Shown piece after piece: positions 16,051-24,556 of a stretch of 64,000 bases of DNA. The stretch lies in contig JBMNQH010000007.1 of NCBI GenBank assembly GCA_050944035.1, positions 61,303-125,302 of the forward strand. Direction: 5' to 3'. Made by a program: the position numbers and the translations under genes. The stretch comes from JBMNQH01 sp050944035 (GTDB lineage Bacteria > Bacillota > Clostridia > Oscillospirales > Oscillospiraceae). Positions within the stretch are counted from its first letter, which is position 1. Each line of letters opens with the position of its first letter. The notes under the pieces were generated by a model that was given only the letters and a program-made list of their open reading frames with translations, did no database searches and was not told the origin of the DNA.

Positions 16051-18420
16051 ATGACAGAAAGAGCATTTGAACAACGATATATTGCTGCACGCAACCGTGT
16101 GATTGCTGCGGATTTTCCAGGACTGAACGAGATGCAGCGCAAGGCTGTGATGGCGACAGAAGGGCCACTTTTGCTTCTGGCCGGTGCCGGCAGCGGAAAA
16201 ACCACGGTTCTCATCAACCGCATTGCCAATCTGCTGCGATATGGCAGAGGGTCGGATACAGAAGAGCTTCCGAACGGGGTGACGGAAGAGGATCTGTTGT
16301 TGTTGGAAGCGGCGGCAGAGCGTCCGGATTGCGTCGATATGGAGCGGGCGAGAACCTTGTCCGCGATTGATCCGGTCGAGCCCTGGCGTATCATTGCCAT
16401 TACCTTTACCAACAAGGCAGCGGGAGAGCTGAAAGAACGTCTGATTGCAAAGCTTGGGGCGGAAGCAGAAGATGTCTGGGCTATGACATTTCATTCCGCC
16501 TGTGTCCGCATTCTGCGCAGCAACGCAGAAGCCATCGGCTTTAACCGCAATTTTACAATTTACGATACCTCTGACAGCCAGTCTGTGATGAAGCGCGTAT
16601 TGAAAGATTTGGATCTGGATGAAAAAAACTTTCCGCACCGCGCTGTGCTTGCGGCAATCAGCAGTGCCAAGGATGCAATGCTGACCCCACAGGATTATGC
16701 CGCGGCAGCGCAGGGCTCCAGCGATATCCGCAGGCAGAAAATTGCAGATGCCTATCTGGAGTATGCCCGCCGCCTGCGCGAAGCCAACGCAATGGATTTC
16801 GATGATCTGATCTATAACACGGTCCGTCTGTTGCAGGAACATGATGACGTGCGCAGTTATTACCAGCGCCGGTTCCGTTATGTGTTGATCGATGAGTATC
16901 AGGATACGAACAATTTGCAGTATCTGCTTGCCTCCAATTTGGCCGGCGGCTATGAAAATATCTGTGTGGTCGGTGATGATGACCAGAGTATTTATAAATT
17001 CCGCGGTGCAACCGTTGAGAATATCCTGAGCTTTGAACAGCAGTACAAACATGCACGTGCCATCTATCTGGAGCAGAACTATCGCTCAACCGGCCATATT
17101 CTCGGTGCGGCCAACGGGGTAATCCGCAACAATCTTGGTCGAAAAGGAAAAAATCTCTGGACCGATCACGATGACGGTGACAAAGTGAAACTGTACGTTG
17201 CCCGCAATGAAAATGAAGAGGCGCAGTATGTGGCGTCTCGTATTATTGCTTCCTATGCAGAAGGCGTCAAATGGAGCGAAAATGCTGTACTTTACCGCAT
17301 GAACGCACAGTCCAATCAGTTGGAGTATGCATTTAAACGCAATGGCATTCCATACCGGATTATCGGCGGTATCCGATTCTTTGATCGCGCAGAGATCAAA
17401 GACATGCTGGCTTATCTCTGTGTGTTGATGATGCCGGGCGATGACTTGCGCTTGTCCCGAATTATTAACGTACCAGCCCGTGGGATCGGCGAGCGTACTG
17501 TGGAAATAGCGCGGCAACTGGCGGCAGAAGAGGGAACCTCGCTGTTTGAGATTATCTGGCATGCGGATCAATATCCGGCATTGCAGCGTGCTGCGGTGCG
17601 CCTGCGGGAGTTTTCCAATCTGCTGGTATCCCTGCAGGAGCAAGTGAAACAATTGCCCGCAGATGAATTGTATGATCTGGTGCTGGAAAAGACCGGTTAC
17701 ATCACGGCGCTGGAAGCAAAAGCCAGCGACGAGAATCTGGCGCGTATTGAAAACGTCAACGAGTTAAAAAGTAACATCATTGCATATCAGAAGGAAACTG
17801 GCGACACTGGTCTTGCGGGATTTTTGGATGAAGTTGCTTTGTATACCGATCTGGATCAAATGGACAAAGATGCTGACTGCGTTGTGATGATGACCATGCA
17901 CAGTGCGAAGGGATTGGAATTCCCAAATGTGTTTCTCATCGGCGCGGAAGAAGGCATGTTCCCCGGTATCCGCAGCATTGGTGAACCGGAGGAAATGGAA
18001 GAGGAGCGCAGACTTTGTTATGTCGCGATTACCCGTGCCAGACAGAAGCTCTACATCACAGCCGCCAAGCAGAGAATGCTGTTTGGACGGACCAGTGCCA
18101 ACCGCCTTTCCCGATTTGTGGAAGAGATTCCAGAAGAGCATATCGAAAAACCGAGTGCAGTACAGCGGCCAGGCCTCTATGCCTCTGCCGCAAAGACGAA
18201 GCGTGCACCCGAACGCCATCCCAATGCGGTTTCGATTCCGTCTGCTCCGACACAGACATTTGTTGTTGGTGACCATGTCACACACAAGGCCTTTGGAGAA
18301 GGCACCATTGCGAAGATGACGCCGATGGGGGGCGATCATCTCGTGGAAATCAACTTTACGCGTGCCGGCGTAAAACGTCTGATGCTCAAGGCGGCTTCCC
18401 AGCACATGACGAAACAATAG
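16051..18420 (+). CDS. pcrA: ATP-dependent DNA helicase PcrA/UvrD
   Basis: 789 residues, superfamily 1A helicase (3'-5') acting in nucleotide excision repair, replication restart and removal of RecA or RNA polymerase. Motifs in order: Q-motif LNEMQRKAV, Walker A LLAGAGSGKTT, Ia FTNKAAGELKERL, TFHSACVRILR, Walker B LIDEYQDTN, III VGDDDQSIYKFRGA, IV LEQNYRS, V TMHSAKGLEFPNVFL and VI CYVAITRARQKL. An insertion of about 45 residues lies between motifs I and Ia (GRGSDTEELPNG onward). The C-terminal tudor-like module (FVVGDHVTHKAFGEG) binds RNA polymerase in homologues. Start ATG 16051; an upstream in-frame GTG overlaps its own AGGAGG and is rejected. Confidence 0.94.
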   Translation: MTERAFEQRYIAARNRVIAADFPGLNEMQRKAVMATEGPLLLLAGAGSGKTTVLINRIANLLRYGRGSDTEELPNGVTEEDLLLLEAAAERPDCVDMERARTLSAIDPVEPWRIIAITFTNKAAGELKERLIAKLGAEAEDVWAMTFHSACVRILRSNAEAIGFNRNFTIYDTSDSQSVMKRVLKDLDLDEKNFPHRAVLAAISSAKDAMLTPQDYAAAAQGSSDIRRQKIADAYLEYARRLREANAMDFDDLIYNTVRLLQEHDDVRSYYQRRFRYVLIDEYQDTNNLQYLLASNLAGGYENICVVGDDDQSIYKFRGATVENILSFEQQYKHARAIYLEQNYRSTGHILGAANGVIRNNLGRKGKNLWTDHDDGDKVKLYVARNENEEAQYVASRIIASYAEGVKWSENAVLYRMNAQSNQLEYAFKRNGIPYRIIGGIRFFDRAEIKDMLAYLCVLMMPGDDLRLSRIINVPARGIGERTVEIARQLAAEEGTSLFEIIWHADQYPALQRAAVRLREFSNLLVSLQEQVKQLPADELYDLVLEKTGYITALEAKASDENLARIENVNELKSNIIAYQKETGDTGLAGFLDEVALYTDLDQMDKDADCVVMMTMHSAKGLEFPNVFLIGAEEGMFPGIRSIGEPEEMEEERRLCYVAITRARQKLYITAAKQRMLFGRTSANRLSRFVEEIPEEHIEKPSAVQRPGLYASAAKTKRAPERHPNAVSIPSAPTQTFVVGDHVTHKAFGEGTIAKMTPMGGDHLVEINFTRAGVKRLMLKAASQHMTKQ

Positions 18421-18425
18421 AAATT

Positions 18426-18511
18426 GCAGCCGTTTCCCGATCTGGTATGCCGCTTGCAACGGCGGACAGGAACTGGTATGATACCAGCAGAGGGGAAGCG
18501 GCTGCCTTTTT
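18426..18511. terminator. Terminator between convergent pcrA and SSB-like genes
   Basis: GCAGCCGTTTCCC (from 18426) pairs with GGGGAAGCGGCTGC (ending near 18505), followed by TTTTT on the plus strand. The long apical region contains a second small hairpin (CTGGTAT/ATACCAG). Confidence 0.75.
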
Positions 18512-18512
18512 G

Positions 18513-19136
18513 TTAGCGTTCACATGGACCGGACAGCACTTCGATCTCAATCACTGAAACCTCGTATGCTGTTTTTTCCTCCGGAATTCCATCTACATTT
18601 TTTATGTAACGGCGGCTTTGGATGCGCCCGTCGAGGGACACGACGGTCCCAGTTATCCAGTCGGCAGCATCTTTGGCACGTAGTCCCCAGGTGATGCAGG
18701 GTAAATAGTCGGAGCGGCCGTAGCGGCGGTTGACAGCCAGCATCAGATCGCAGATTTCCCGTCCCATTGGTGTGGTTCGGAGATTGGGCATTTTGCAGAG
18801 CGTTCCGCTGAGTGTAACGTTATTGCAGTCCGAACCGTCGTCAAATTCCAGTTCCCGTGCAAAGACGGTAATGACAAGTCGGCTGCCTTCTCCGCTTCTA
18901 TTATTGAAAGAGCGCAGTTCCCCAATTACGTGCAGTTTGCTGAACTCCATGGGTTCCAGGGAATCGATTTGAGATTCCCGTACGATGATGTTGATGCGGT
19001 CAATGGTACCGGAAAGACGGGAAACTTCGAGCGGGAACCGGAAAAAGCGTTCTCCGCGGCTTTCATGAGAAAATTGGGGCGGCTCTGAAACATTGCCTCT
19101 GAGCTCAACCCTGTTAATAATGCGTGTCTCATCCAT
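18513..19136 (-). CDS. Single-stranded DNA-binding-like protein with two OB folds
   Basis: 207 residues, about twice the size of one SSB domain and lacking the acidic SSB tail. Two consecutive OB-like units are visible. Residues 6-95 contain NRVELRGNVSEPPQFSHES and FFRFPLEVSRLSG. Residues 98-200 contain NNVTLSGTLCKMPNLRTTP, CDLMLAVNRRYGRSDYLPC and GTVVSLDGRIQSRRY, the second being closer to bacterial SSB. It may act in replication, repair or recombination, or as a developmental SSB. It ends CER, without the D-D-I-P-F partner-binding tip, so it probably does not recruit the usual SSB interactome. Start ATG behind GAGGTGG. Confidence 0.75.
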   Translation of the reverse strand: MDETRIINRVELRGNVSEPPQFSHESRGERFFRFPLEVSRLSGTIDRINIIVRESQIDSLEPMEFSKLHVIGELRSFNNRSGEGSRLVITVFARELEFDDGSDCNNVTLSGTLCKMPNLRTTPMGREICDLMLAVNRRYGRSDYLPCITWGLRAKDAADWITGTVVSLDGRIQSRRYIKNVDGIPEEKTAYEVSVIEIEVLSGPCER

Positions 19137-19237
19137 GATTCCACCTCATAGTATTTGATAGAACAACTTATTCACTCCGCCGGGAATTTATACATCCGAG
19201 GCATGTCCGGCAGTGTAGAAAAAGAAAGGATCATAAG

Positions 19238-19936
19238 ATGGAAATAGCAGAGATTTTAAAACGATGTGATCATACCCTGCTGCGGCAGAATGCAACCATA
19301 GAAGAGATTCAGCAACTCTGTGACGAAGGAATACGCTATGGTGTGGCCTCTGTCTGCATTGCGCCGGCTCATGTTGGCGGTACCAAACGTTATGTTGGAG
19401 ATCGTTTGCGGATTGGTACAGTGGTCGGGTTTCCAAATGGCTATAGTACCTCCGCAGTGAAAGCCTATGAAGCGGCAGACGCCATTCGTCGCGGTGCAGA
19501 TGAAATTGATATGGTGGTCAACCTTGGGATGGTCAAAGATGGTTGCTATCAGGCCATACTGGAGGAGATCCGTGAGGTTAAGGCGGCATGTAGCGATCGT
19601 ATTTTGAAAGTGATTATCGAAACCTGCCTGTTGACAGAGGAGGAAAAGATCAAACTTTGTCATGTGGTCGGGGAATCGGGCGCGGATTTTATTAAAACGT
19701 CCACCGGTTTTTCAACAGGCGGTGCAACACCGGAGGATGTGCAGCTGATGCGGACGAACAGCCCTGCAACCTTGCAGATCAAAGCTGCCGGCGGAATTGC
19801 CAGCTTACAGGATGCGGAAACGTTAATTGCCTGTGGCGCAGATCGCCTGGGTAGCAGCAGACTTGTGAAGCTTGCCCAAATAGCCCAGGACGAATCTTCT
19901 GCATTGCGCGGCAATGACGCAGCGGAAGAAGTGTAA
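19238..19936 (+). CDS. deoC: Deoxyribose-phosphate aldolase
   Basis: 232 residues, DERA TIM barrel. Substrate and Schiff-base residues are in place: CDHTLLRQNAT near the N-terminus, EIDMVVNLG, KVIIETCLL with the general-acid Lys, and the Schiff-base lysine in DFIKTSTGF, then KAAGGI. It splits deoxyribose-5-phosphate into glyceraldehyde-3-phosphate and acetaldehyde in deoxynucleoside catabolism. Start ATG behind AAAGGA. It stands alone, with no deoA, deoD or cdd nearby. Confidence 0.93.
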   Translation: MEIAEILKRCDHTLLRQNATIEEIQQLCDEGIRYGVASVCIAPAHVGGTKRYVGDRLRIGTVVGFPNGYSTSAVKAYEAADAIRRGADEIDMVVNLGMVKDGCYQAILEEIREVKAACSDRILKVIIETCLLTEEEKIKLCHVVGESGADFIKTSTGFSTGGATPEDVQLMRTNSPATLQIKAAGGIASLQDAETLIACGADRLGSSRLVKLAQIAQDESSALRGNDAAEEV

Positions 19937-19939
19937 CGT

Positions 19940-20338
19940 TTATTTTTGTCCTGATAGTTTGCATTGGATTTGATGAAAACAGGTGTGCAGTTTGCGGCAG
20001 AGAGTAACCGCTGGAATGCAGAGGAGAAGCCACAATAAACTGAAAAGTGGGCAGATTTGTCCAAACAGATTCAATGGCTGGTCAGAGTAATCCCAGACCG
20101 CCCAGCCAAAACGGAGATTGACAAAGATGCCGACCAGAAATTCCAATGTGGTAATAATTGCAGCTCCGGCAATCCATTGTTGTGGCAGAGGCCAGTTGCT
20201 TCGGACTGCGATTAGATACAGCAGGAGCAGGCACAGCCCACCAGTCAAGAGCATGGACCAGTGGGTGTATCCGCGAAACAGAAGTTCCAGGCAGCCGTAA
20301 CCGAGTGCGCCGAGCGTATAAACGGTGCAGTATTCCAA
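19940..20338 (-). CDS. Putative type-IV ABC-transporter permease-like membrane protein (CmpB family)
   Basis: 132 residues with four hydrophobic segments. The pattern YTLGALGYGCLELLFRG, then LEFLVGIFVNLRFGWAVWDYSDQPLNLFGQICP, matches the small 'putative ABC transporter permease' (CmpB-like) family of Firmicutes. No ATPase is nearby, and the transport function of the family is unproved. Start is probably TTG 20338: an in-frame TGA stands immediately upstream and GGAAG lies 9 nt before it. Convergent with deoC. Confidence 0.7.
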   Translation of the reverse strand: MEYCTVYTLGALGYGCLELLFRGYTHWSMLLTGGLCLLLLYLIAVRSNWPLPQQWIAGAAIITTLEFLVGIFVNLRFGWAVWDYSDQPLNLFGQICPLFSLLWLLLCIPAVTLCRKLHTCFHQIQCKLSGQK

Positions 20339-20493
20339 GGCATATCACTTCCAGACCATAAGAATTCTCTTTTAGCATTGCCCAAATTCGGTAAATTTAT
20401 GAGCGAAGAGATGCTTTGGAACATTTGAAGGGTCATTATACAAAAAAGAAACAGAAGAATGTGTGAAATCACATGGAACTTGCAAGAAATTGC

Positions 20494-20521
20494 TTGACTT
20501 TGCGTTTGACTATGCTATAAT
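20494..20521 (+). promoter_or_regulatory. Sigma-A promoter of infC-rpmI-rplT
   Basis: -35 TTGACT (20494-20499), 16-bp spacer, -10 TATAAT (20516-20521). Confidence 0.8.
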
Positions 20522-20529
20522 AACATAGG

Positions 20530-20700
20530 TTTAAAAAACAAAGCAGGATCGGCCGGTGTCCGTCCTCACCCAACCGCAGAAGGCGCGTTGTGGTTGATAA
20601 CATTTCACGTATGCCACAAGTGTGGTATGGGTTGTATTGTTTTGTCGCGCGGATGCCAAGGTTTGCATCCGCGTTTTGTATTCGCTCTCGGGGATTATCC
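20530..20700 (+). promoter_or_regulatory. Ribosomal protein L20-type leader with terminator
   Basis: A structured leader lies between the promoter and infC, including the terminator hairpin CGCGGATGC/GCATCCGCG (20648-20656, 20665-20673) followed by TTTT, then a short CGGGG/CCCCG hairpin. In Bacillus and relatives an L20 leader at this position lets free L20 trigger premature termination of infC-rpmI-rplT. Assignment is from position and architecture. Confidence 0.75.
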
Positions 20701-20730
20701 CCGCGACTCATCATCTGGAGGTGTTTTGGT

Positions 20731-21258
20731 ATCGCAAGTATGAATCATCAGATCAACGAGGAAATTCGTGACAAAGAAGTTCGTCTGATCAGTGAAACAG
20801 GGGAACAGCTTGGCATTATGCCGTTAGCGGCTGCTCTTGACATTGCAGTAGAAAGAGATCTGGATCTCGTAAAAATCGCGCCCGGTTCTACGCCGCCCGT
20901 ATGTAAGGTTATGGATTACGGCAAGTATTGCTTTGAGCAATCCAAGCGTGAGAAGGAAGCCAGAAAAAATCAGCATGTGATTGAAGTAAAGGAAATCCGC
21001 ATGTCTCCCGGCATCGGTATGAATGATTTCAATGTCAAGCTGAAGAACGGACAGAAATTCCTGCGAGATGGTGACAGACTCAAGGTTACGATTCGATTCC
21101 GCGGCAGACAAATGGCTCATACCGAGATCGGCGAAGAGCTGCTAACCCGTTTTGCGGCTGAGTGCGCAGAATTTGCGAACATGGATAAAAATCCAAAGCT
21201 GGAAGGTCGCCAAATGTCCATGTTCCTTTCACCAAAGCCACAGTCAGGTGCCAAATAA
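20731..21258 (+). CDS. infC: Translation initiation factor IF-3 (apparent AUC start)
   Basis: 175 residues from the proposed start. The N-terminal domain begins NHQINEEIRDKEVRLI and reads GEQLGIMPLAAALDIA and KVMDYGKYCFEQSKR. The C-terminal domain carries KEIRMSPGIGMNDFNVKLKN and RFRGRQMAH. IF-3 keeps 30S subunits free and rejects non-AUG starts. The GGAGG (20717-20721) is 9 nt from an in-frame ATC (20731) but 18 nt from the first ATG (20740). The ATC start also gives the same N-terminal length as Bacillus IF-3, whose gene starts with AUU, so AUC is the likely autoregulatory start. Confidence 0.9.
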   Translation: MASMNHQINEEIRDKEVRLISETGEQLGIMPLAAALDIAVERDLDLVKIAPGSTPPVCKVMDYGKYCFEQSKREKEARKNQHVIEVKEIRMSPGIGMNDFNVKLKNGQKFLRDGDRLKVTIRFRGRQMAHTEIGEELLTRFAAECAEFANMDKNPKLEGRQMSMFLSPKPQSGAK

Positions 21259-21362
21259 ATCGCGGACAGTTTCAGTCTGCGATTACAACGCAATGATAAT
21301 AGATCGTATTCCCGGCCAAGGCTGATGGAATGTGTAATTACAAGGAAGGAGAACGACCCATT

Positions 21363-21560
21363 ATGCCCAAACTGAAATCTCATAGTGGCGCGAAGAAGAG
21401 ATTCAATCTCACCAAAAACGGCAAGGTAAAGCGTGCCCATGCTTTCAAGAGCCATATTCTCACCAAGAAGGACACCAAGCGGAAACGCGGCCTCCGTCAG
21501 GGTGCTTATGCCGACGTAACCAACGAGTCTGCAATCAAGCGCATGATTCCATACAAATAA
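21363..21560 (+). CDS. rpmI: 50S ribosomal protein L35
   Basis: 65 residues, very basic, with the L35 signature MPKLKSHSGAKKRF and IKRMIPYK end. Start ATG behind GGAGAACGA. Second gene of the infC operon. Confidence 0.96.
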   Translation: MPKLKSHSGAKKRFNLTKNGKVKRAHAFKSHILTKKDTKRKRGLRQGAYADVTNESAIKRMIPYK

Positions 21561-21576
21561 GAGGAGGACTTGAAGA

Positions 21577-21936
21577 ATGGCTAGAGTTAAAGGCGCGATG
21601 ATGACGCGCAAGAGAAGAAATAAAACACTTGGTCTTGCTAAGGGTTACTGGGGTGCAAAATCCAAGCACTTCAAGATGGCGAAGCAGGCTATGATGAAAT
21701 CCGGCAGATATTCCTATGTCGGCCGTAAGCAGAAAAAGAGAGAATTCCGTCAGCTTTGGATCACCCGTATCAGCGCTGGGTGCAAGGCAAACGGCATGAA
21801 CTATTCCAACTTCATGCATGGCCTCAAGCTTGCAGGCATCGATATGAACCGCAAGATGCTGTCTGAAGTTGCAATTCACAACCCCGCTGCTTTCACTGCT
21901 CTGACCGAGAGCGCAAAGGCAGCTCTGAACGCATAA
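21577..21936 (+). CDS. rplT: 50S ribosomal protein L20
   Basis: 119 residues, basic. L20 signatures are MARVKGAMMTRKRRNK and LGLAKGYWGAKSKHFKMAKQ with an extended helical N-terminus, and RQLWITRISAGCKANGMNYS in the globular domain. It assembles early on 23S rRNA and is the likely repressor acting on the leader at 20530-20700. Start ATG behind GAGGAGG. Confidence 0.97.
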   Translation: MARVKGAMMTRKRRNKTLGLAKGYWGAKSKHFKMAKQAMMKSGRYSYVGRKQKKREFRQLWITRISAGCKANGMNYSNFMHGLKLAGIDMNRKMLSEVAIHNPAAFTALTESAKAALNA

Positions 21937-21951
21937 GAATTAAAAGAAAGA

Positions 21952-21983
21952 AAACCGCTGTGAGTTACTCACAGCGGTTTTTT
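21952..21983 (+). terminator. Terminator of the infC operon
   Basis: Stem AAACCGCTGTGAG/CTCACAGCGGTTT with TTA loop and T-run. Confidence 0.9.
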
Positions 21984-22004
21984 CACAGTATTTATGGAGG
22001 AAGT

Positions 22005-22943
22005 ATGTCCTGGATTTTGAAGCTTCTGCTGGCTCTGATTCTTGTGTATATTGTTGTACTCAGCGTACTGTTTCAGAGGATCTTTGTCCGCCGGGGACAG
22101 ACAGAAAAGCAAGCTGAAAAATTGGAGTGTCCAAAACGGCTGATAAAATATCAGAAAATATTTTCAGATGCAGAGCAATTTCTTGAACATGCCGCTTATG
22201 AGTCGGTCAGTATTCTGTCATTCGACGGCCTTCGATTGTGGGGACGATTTTATCCTGCACCGTCTGCGAAAGGAACCATTCTGTTGATGCACGGCTATCG
22301 GGCAGACGGATTCAGCAATTTTGGCTGTGTGCTTGCGTTTTATCACGATCTCGGGTACAATCTGTTGCTGGTTTCACAACGTAGCCATTGGGAAAGCAGC
22401 GGGCGCTATATCTGTTTCGGCGTCAAAGAACGATTTGACTGCCGTGATTGGGCGGCTTATCTGTCTCAGCGACCGGATTGTGAAGGAAAAAGTATCATTT
22501 TGGAAGGCATTTCCATGGGGGCAACGACCGTGTTGATGACAGCTGGATTGGAATTGCCGGAAACCGTTGACGGTATTATCGCGGACTGTGGGTTTACGTC
22601 ACCATGGGACATTGTTGCCGATCTTGCGAAGCGACGGTTTCATTTGCCGGCGCATCCGCTTTTGGATGGTTTGGACTGTATGACGCGGTGGTTTGCCGGG
22701 TTCCGTTTACGGGATTGCTCTACGTTGGATGCTCTGCAACAAAGTCATATTCCAGTTCTGTTCATTCACGGAGAACAGGACAATTTTGTACCCTGTAGTA
22801 TGACGCAGGCAAATTATGCAGCCTGTGTTGCAGAAAAGAAGCTGGTGACAGTACCTGGTGCTGGACACGGAATCAGCTATTTAGTGGATCAGTCCGGCTG
22901 TCAAAAAGCGCTGCAAGCATTTCTCACGGCGCATACACGCTAG
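22005..22943 (+). CDS. Membrane-anchored alpha/beta hydrolase
   Basis: 312 residues. An N-terminal transmembrane helix (residues 3-24) anchors an alpha/beta hydrolase domain. Visible motifs are the oxyanion-side LMHGYRADGFSNFG, the nucleophile elbow GISMGATTVLM, DCGFTSPWD, the acid segment FIHGEQDNFVP and the catalytic His in GAGHGISYL. It resembles YqkD/BAAT-like serine hydrolases common in Clostridia. The substrate is unknown; an esterase or peptidase-like activity at the membrane is the expectation. Start ATG 22005 behind GGAGGAAGT, chosen over an upstream in-frame start inside the terminator. Confidence 0.82.
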   Translation: MSWILKLLLALILVYIVVLSVLFQRIFVRRGQTEKQAEKLECPKRLIKYQKIFSDAEQFLEHAAYESVSILSFDGLRLWGRFYPAPSAKGTILLMHGYRADGFSNFGCVLAFYHDLGYNLLLVSQRSHWESSGRYICFGVKERFDCRDWAAYLSQRPDCEGKSIILEGISMGATTVLMTAGLELPETVDGIIADCGFTSPWDIVADLAKRRFHLPAHPLLDGLDCMTRWFAGFRLRDCSTLDALQQSHIPVLFIHGEQDNFVPCSMTQANYAACVAEKKLVTVPGAGHGISYLVDQSGCQKALQAFLTAHTR

Positions 22944-23453
22944 TTATGGTGTGATTTCAATAATTTCAGTGCCTTGGCGGATGGCGTATAGCAAGGTGCT
23001 ACAAGTTCCGCTACGCGGATTGGCTGTGCCGTTGTAGACTGCAATTAAAACAGAGGATTGATCGACCATATAATGGTTGCGGCGCAGCATACAATCAGCA
23101 GTGTACTGTTTGGAAACCAGGGTATAGAAATCACATTGCGATAGCAGAGATAAATAGCGCTTTTGTAAGGACTCTGGCCAGCGCTGTGCCTGCTCTGGAC
23201 AGGGAATGGCAGCTTCCAGTGTGATCCCTGGATGGGCGCTGCGCAAGGCGATCACAGCCTCACAAAAGAAAAGATCAGAGCCAGTTGCCATACCACAGAT
23301 ATAATGGCGGATACCGGAGTGATAGACGGCCTCGACTGCATCGTACAGCGTGTTTTTCAGTTGAATACAACGCGGGTCGGACTCATTGTTCCGCCATGGG
23401 AGACGGGAAACTCGATGACCGGTAAAACAACAAGTAGTTTCTTTGGAAAGCAA
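22944..23453 (-). CDS. SLOG-domain protein (DUF1273/YpsA-like)
   Basis: 169 residues. It begins with the family signature TTCCFTGHRVSRLPW and continues with HYICGMATGSDLFFCEAVI and a Rossmann-like nucleotide-binding pattern, ending VDQSSVLIAVYNGTANPRSGT. The SLOG superfamily (LOG/DprA/YpsA) binds nucleotides or nucleotide-derived ligands; YpsA in Firmicutes is linked to division and stress. Start: TTG 23453 has GAGGTG 8 nt upstream and is preferred over GTG 23462, which overlaps that site. Stop abuts the convergent hydrolase gene. Confidence 0.8.
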   Translation of the reverse strand: MLSKETTCCFTGHRVSRLPWRNNESDPRCIQLKNTLYDAVEAVYHSGIRHYICGMATGSDLFFCEAVIALRSAHPGITLEAAIPCPEQAQRWPESLQKRYLSLLSQCDFYTLVSKQYTADCMLRRNHYMVDQSSVLIAVYNGTANPRSGTCSTLLYAIRQGTEIIEITP

Positions 23454-23511
23454 GTATATCACCTCAGTGCTCCCAGTTTACGACAGAACGGGGAAAATGT
23501 CAAAAAGAGTC

Positions 23512-23539
23512 TTGACTTTTCCTTTGTGCATGTTACAAT
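23512..23539 (+). promoter_or_regulatory. Sigma-A promoter of ribU
   Basis: -35 TTGACT (23512-23517), 16-bp spacer, -10 TACAAT (23534-23539). Confidence 0.75.
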
Positions 23540-23560
23540 AAAACCATAAAAATAAAGTTT

Positions 23561-23690
23561 GTCCTTCAGGGCAGGGTGTGATTCCCGACCGGCGGTAAAG
23601 TCCGCGAGCGCATATGCGCAGAATCGGTGTGATTCCGATACCGACAGTATAGTCTGGATGGAAGAAGGCGAGTTGCGCAGAGGGTTCTGT
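23561..23690 (+). promoter_or_regulatory. FMN riboswitch (RFN element)
   Basis: Canonical RFN core: CAGGGCAGGGTG, ATTCCCGACCGGCGGTAAAG, TCCGCGAGCG, then the second half AATCGGTGTGATTCCGATACCGACAGT and AGTCTGGATGGAAGAAGG. It senses FMN and controls the downstream riboflavin transporter gene by termination. Confidence 0.96.
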
Positions 23691-23720
23691 GCTTTTCGTG
23701 CGCGTAAGCGTGCCGTTGTT

Positions 23721-23757
23721 GCGTCTGAATGACAAGCATTCAGACGCGTATTTTTTT
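23721..23757 (+). terminator. Expression-platform terminator of the FMN riboswitch
   Basis: GCGTCTGAATG (23721-23731) pairs with CATTCAGACGC (23737-23747), followed by a run of T. Confidence 0.88.
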
Positions 23758-23771
23758 GTTTGGAGGTTTTC

Positions 23772-24428
23772 ATGATGTCTGATGTAACTGGTGCGGTATC
23801 ACAACCCACAAAGAGAAAGATTTTAACCACATCTTACATGGTAAAAGTTGCAATGCTTAGCATTCTTGCCTATCTTGTCATGTTCCTGGAATTTGCGCTT
23901 CCCATGTTCCCATCTTTTCTAGAGATGGACTTTTCGGAACTGTTTCCGCTTGTTGGCTCTCTTGCATTGGGACCAGCTGCTGGATTCTTTATTGAACTGA
24001 TTAAAAACCTGTTGCACTGGGCCACAGCCAGCAGTACGGGCGGCGTTGGTGAGATCGGAAACCTGGTGGTCGGTTCTGCATTTGTTATGACCGCTGGTGC
24101 CTATTATAAATATCATCGGACAAAGAAGGGGGCGATTCATGGCCTTCTGCTTTCGATTGTTGCTATGGTGGTAGCCGGCGCAATTGTTAACTATCTGATT
24201 ACTGTTCCCTTTTATGCCAATGTATTCTTTAAAGATGCCGGCGGGGTGGACGGTGTTGTAGGGATGGCAGCCTCCTTTATTCCGGCTATCCACAATAAAA
24301 TGACCCTGATTTTGTTTGCGTTTTGTCCGTTTAACTTGATTAAGGGTGCAGTTTTAACTATCATTACCATTCCGCTGTATAAACACATTTCTCCACTGCT
24401 CAAGCGTGAGCATCTTCACAGTAAGTAA
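23772..24428 (+). CDS. ribU: Riboflavin transporter RibU (ECF S-component)
   Basis: 218 residues with about six membrane helices. Typical ECF substrate-binding subunit: a cytoplasmic N-terminus, then KVAMLSILAYLVMFLEFALP, FLEMDFSELFPLVG and GPAAGFFIELIKNLLH (a RibU signature), and NLIKGAVLTIITIPLYK near the end. It binds riboflavin and works with a shared EcfAA'T module, which is not in the window. Start ATG 23772 or 23775, both behind GGAGG (23762-23766). Control by the FMN riboswitch supports the substrate. Confidence 0.93.
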   Translation: MMSDVTGAVSQPTKRKILTTSYMVKVAMLSILAYLVMFLEFALPMFPSFLEMDFSELFPLVGSLALGPAAGFFIELIKNLLHWATASSTGGVGEIGNLVVGSAFVMTAGAYYKYHRTKKGAIHGLLLSIVAMVVAGAIVNYLITVPFYANVFFKDAGGVDGVVGMAASFIPAIHNKMTLILFAFCPFNLIKGAVLTIITIPLYKHISPLLKREHLHSK

Positions 24429-24469
24429 GAAACAGTCCATAAATTTTTGAATAAGACCCCTAATAAAAG

Positions 24470-24504
24470 AAAAGACGGATTGCCGGCAGCCGATCCGTCT
24501 TTTT
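24470..24504 (+). terminator. Terminator after ribU
   Basis: AAAAGACGGAT/ATCCGTCTTTT stem around a GC-rich apical part, ending in a T-run. Confidence 0.85.
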
Positions 24505-24556
24505 ACTTTTTGTTGAGTGATATTTGCAAAATTATGAACAGAAAAGGAGAACTTGG

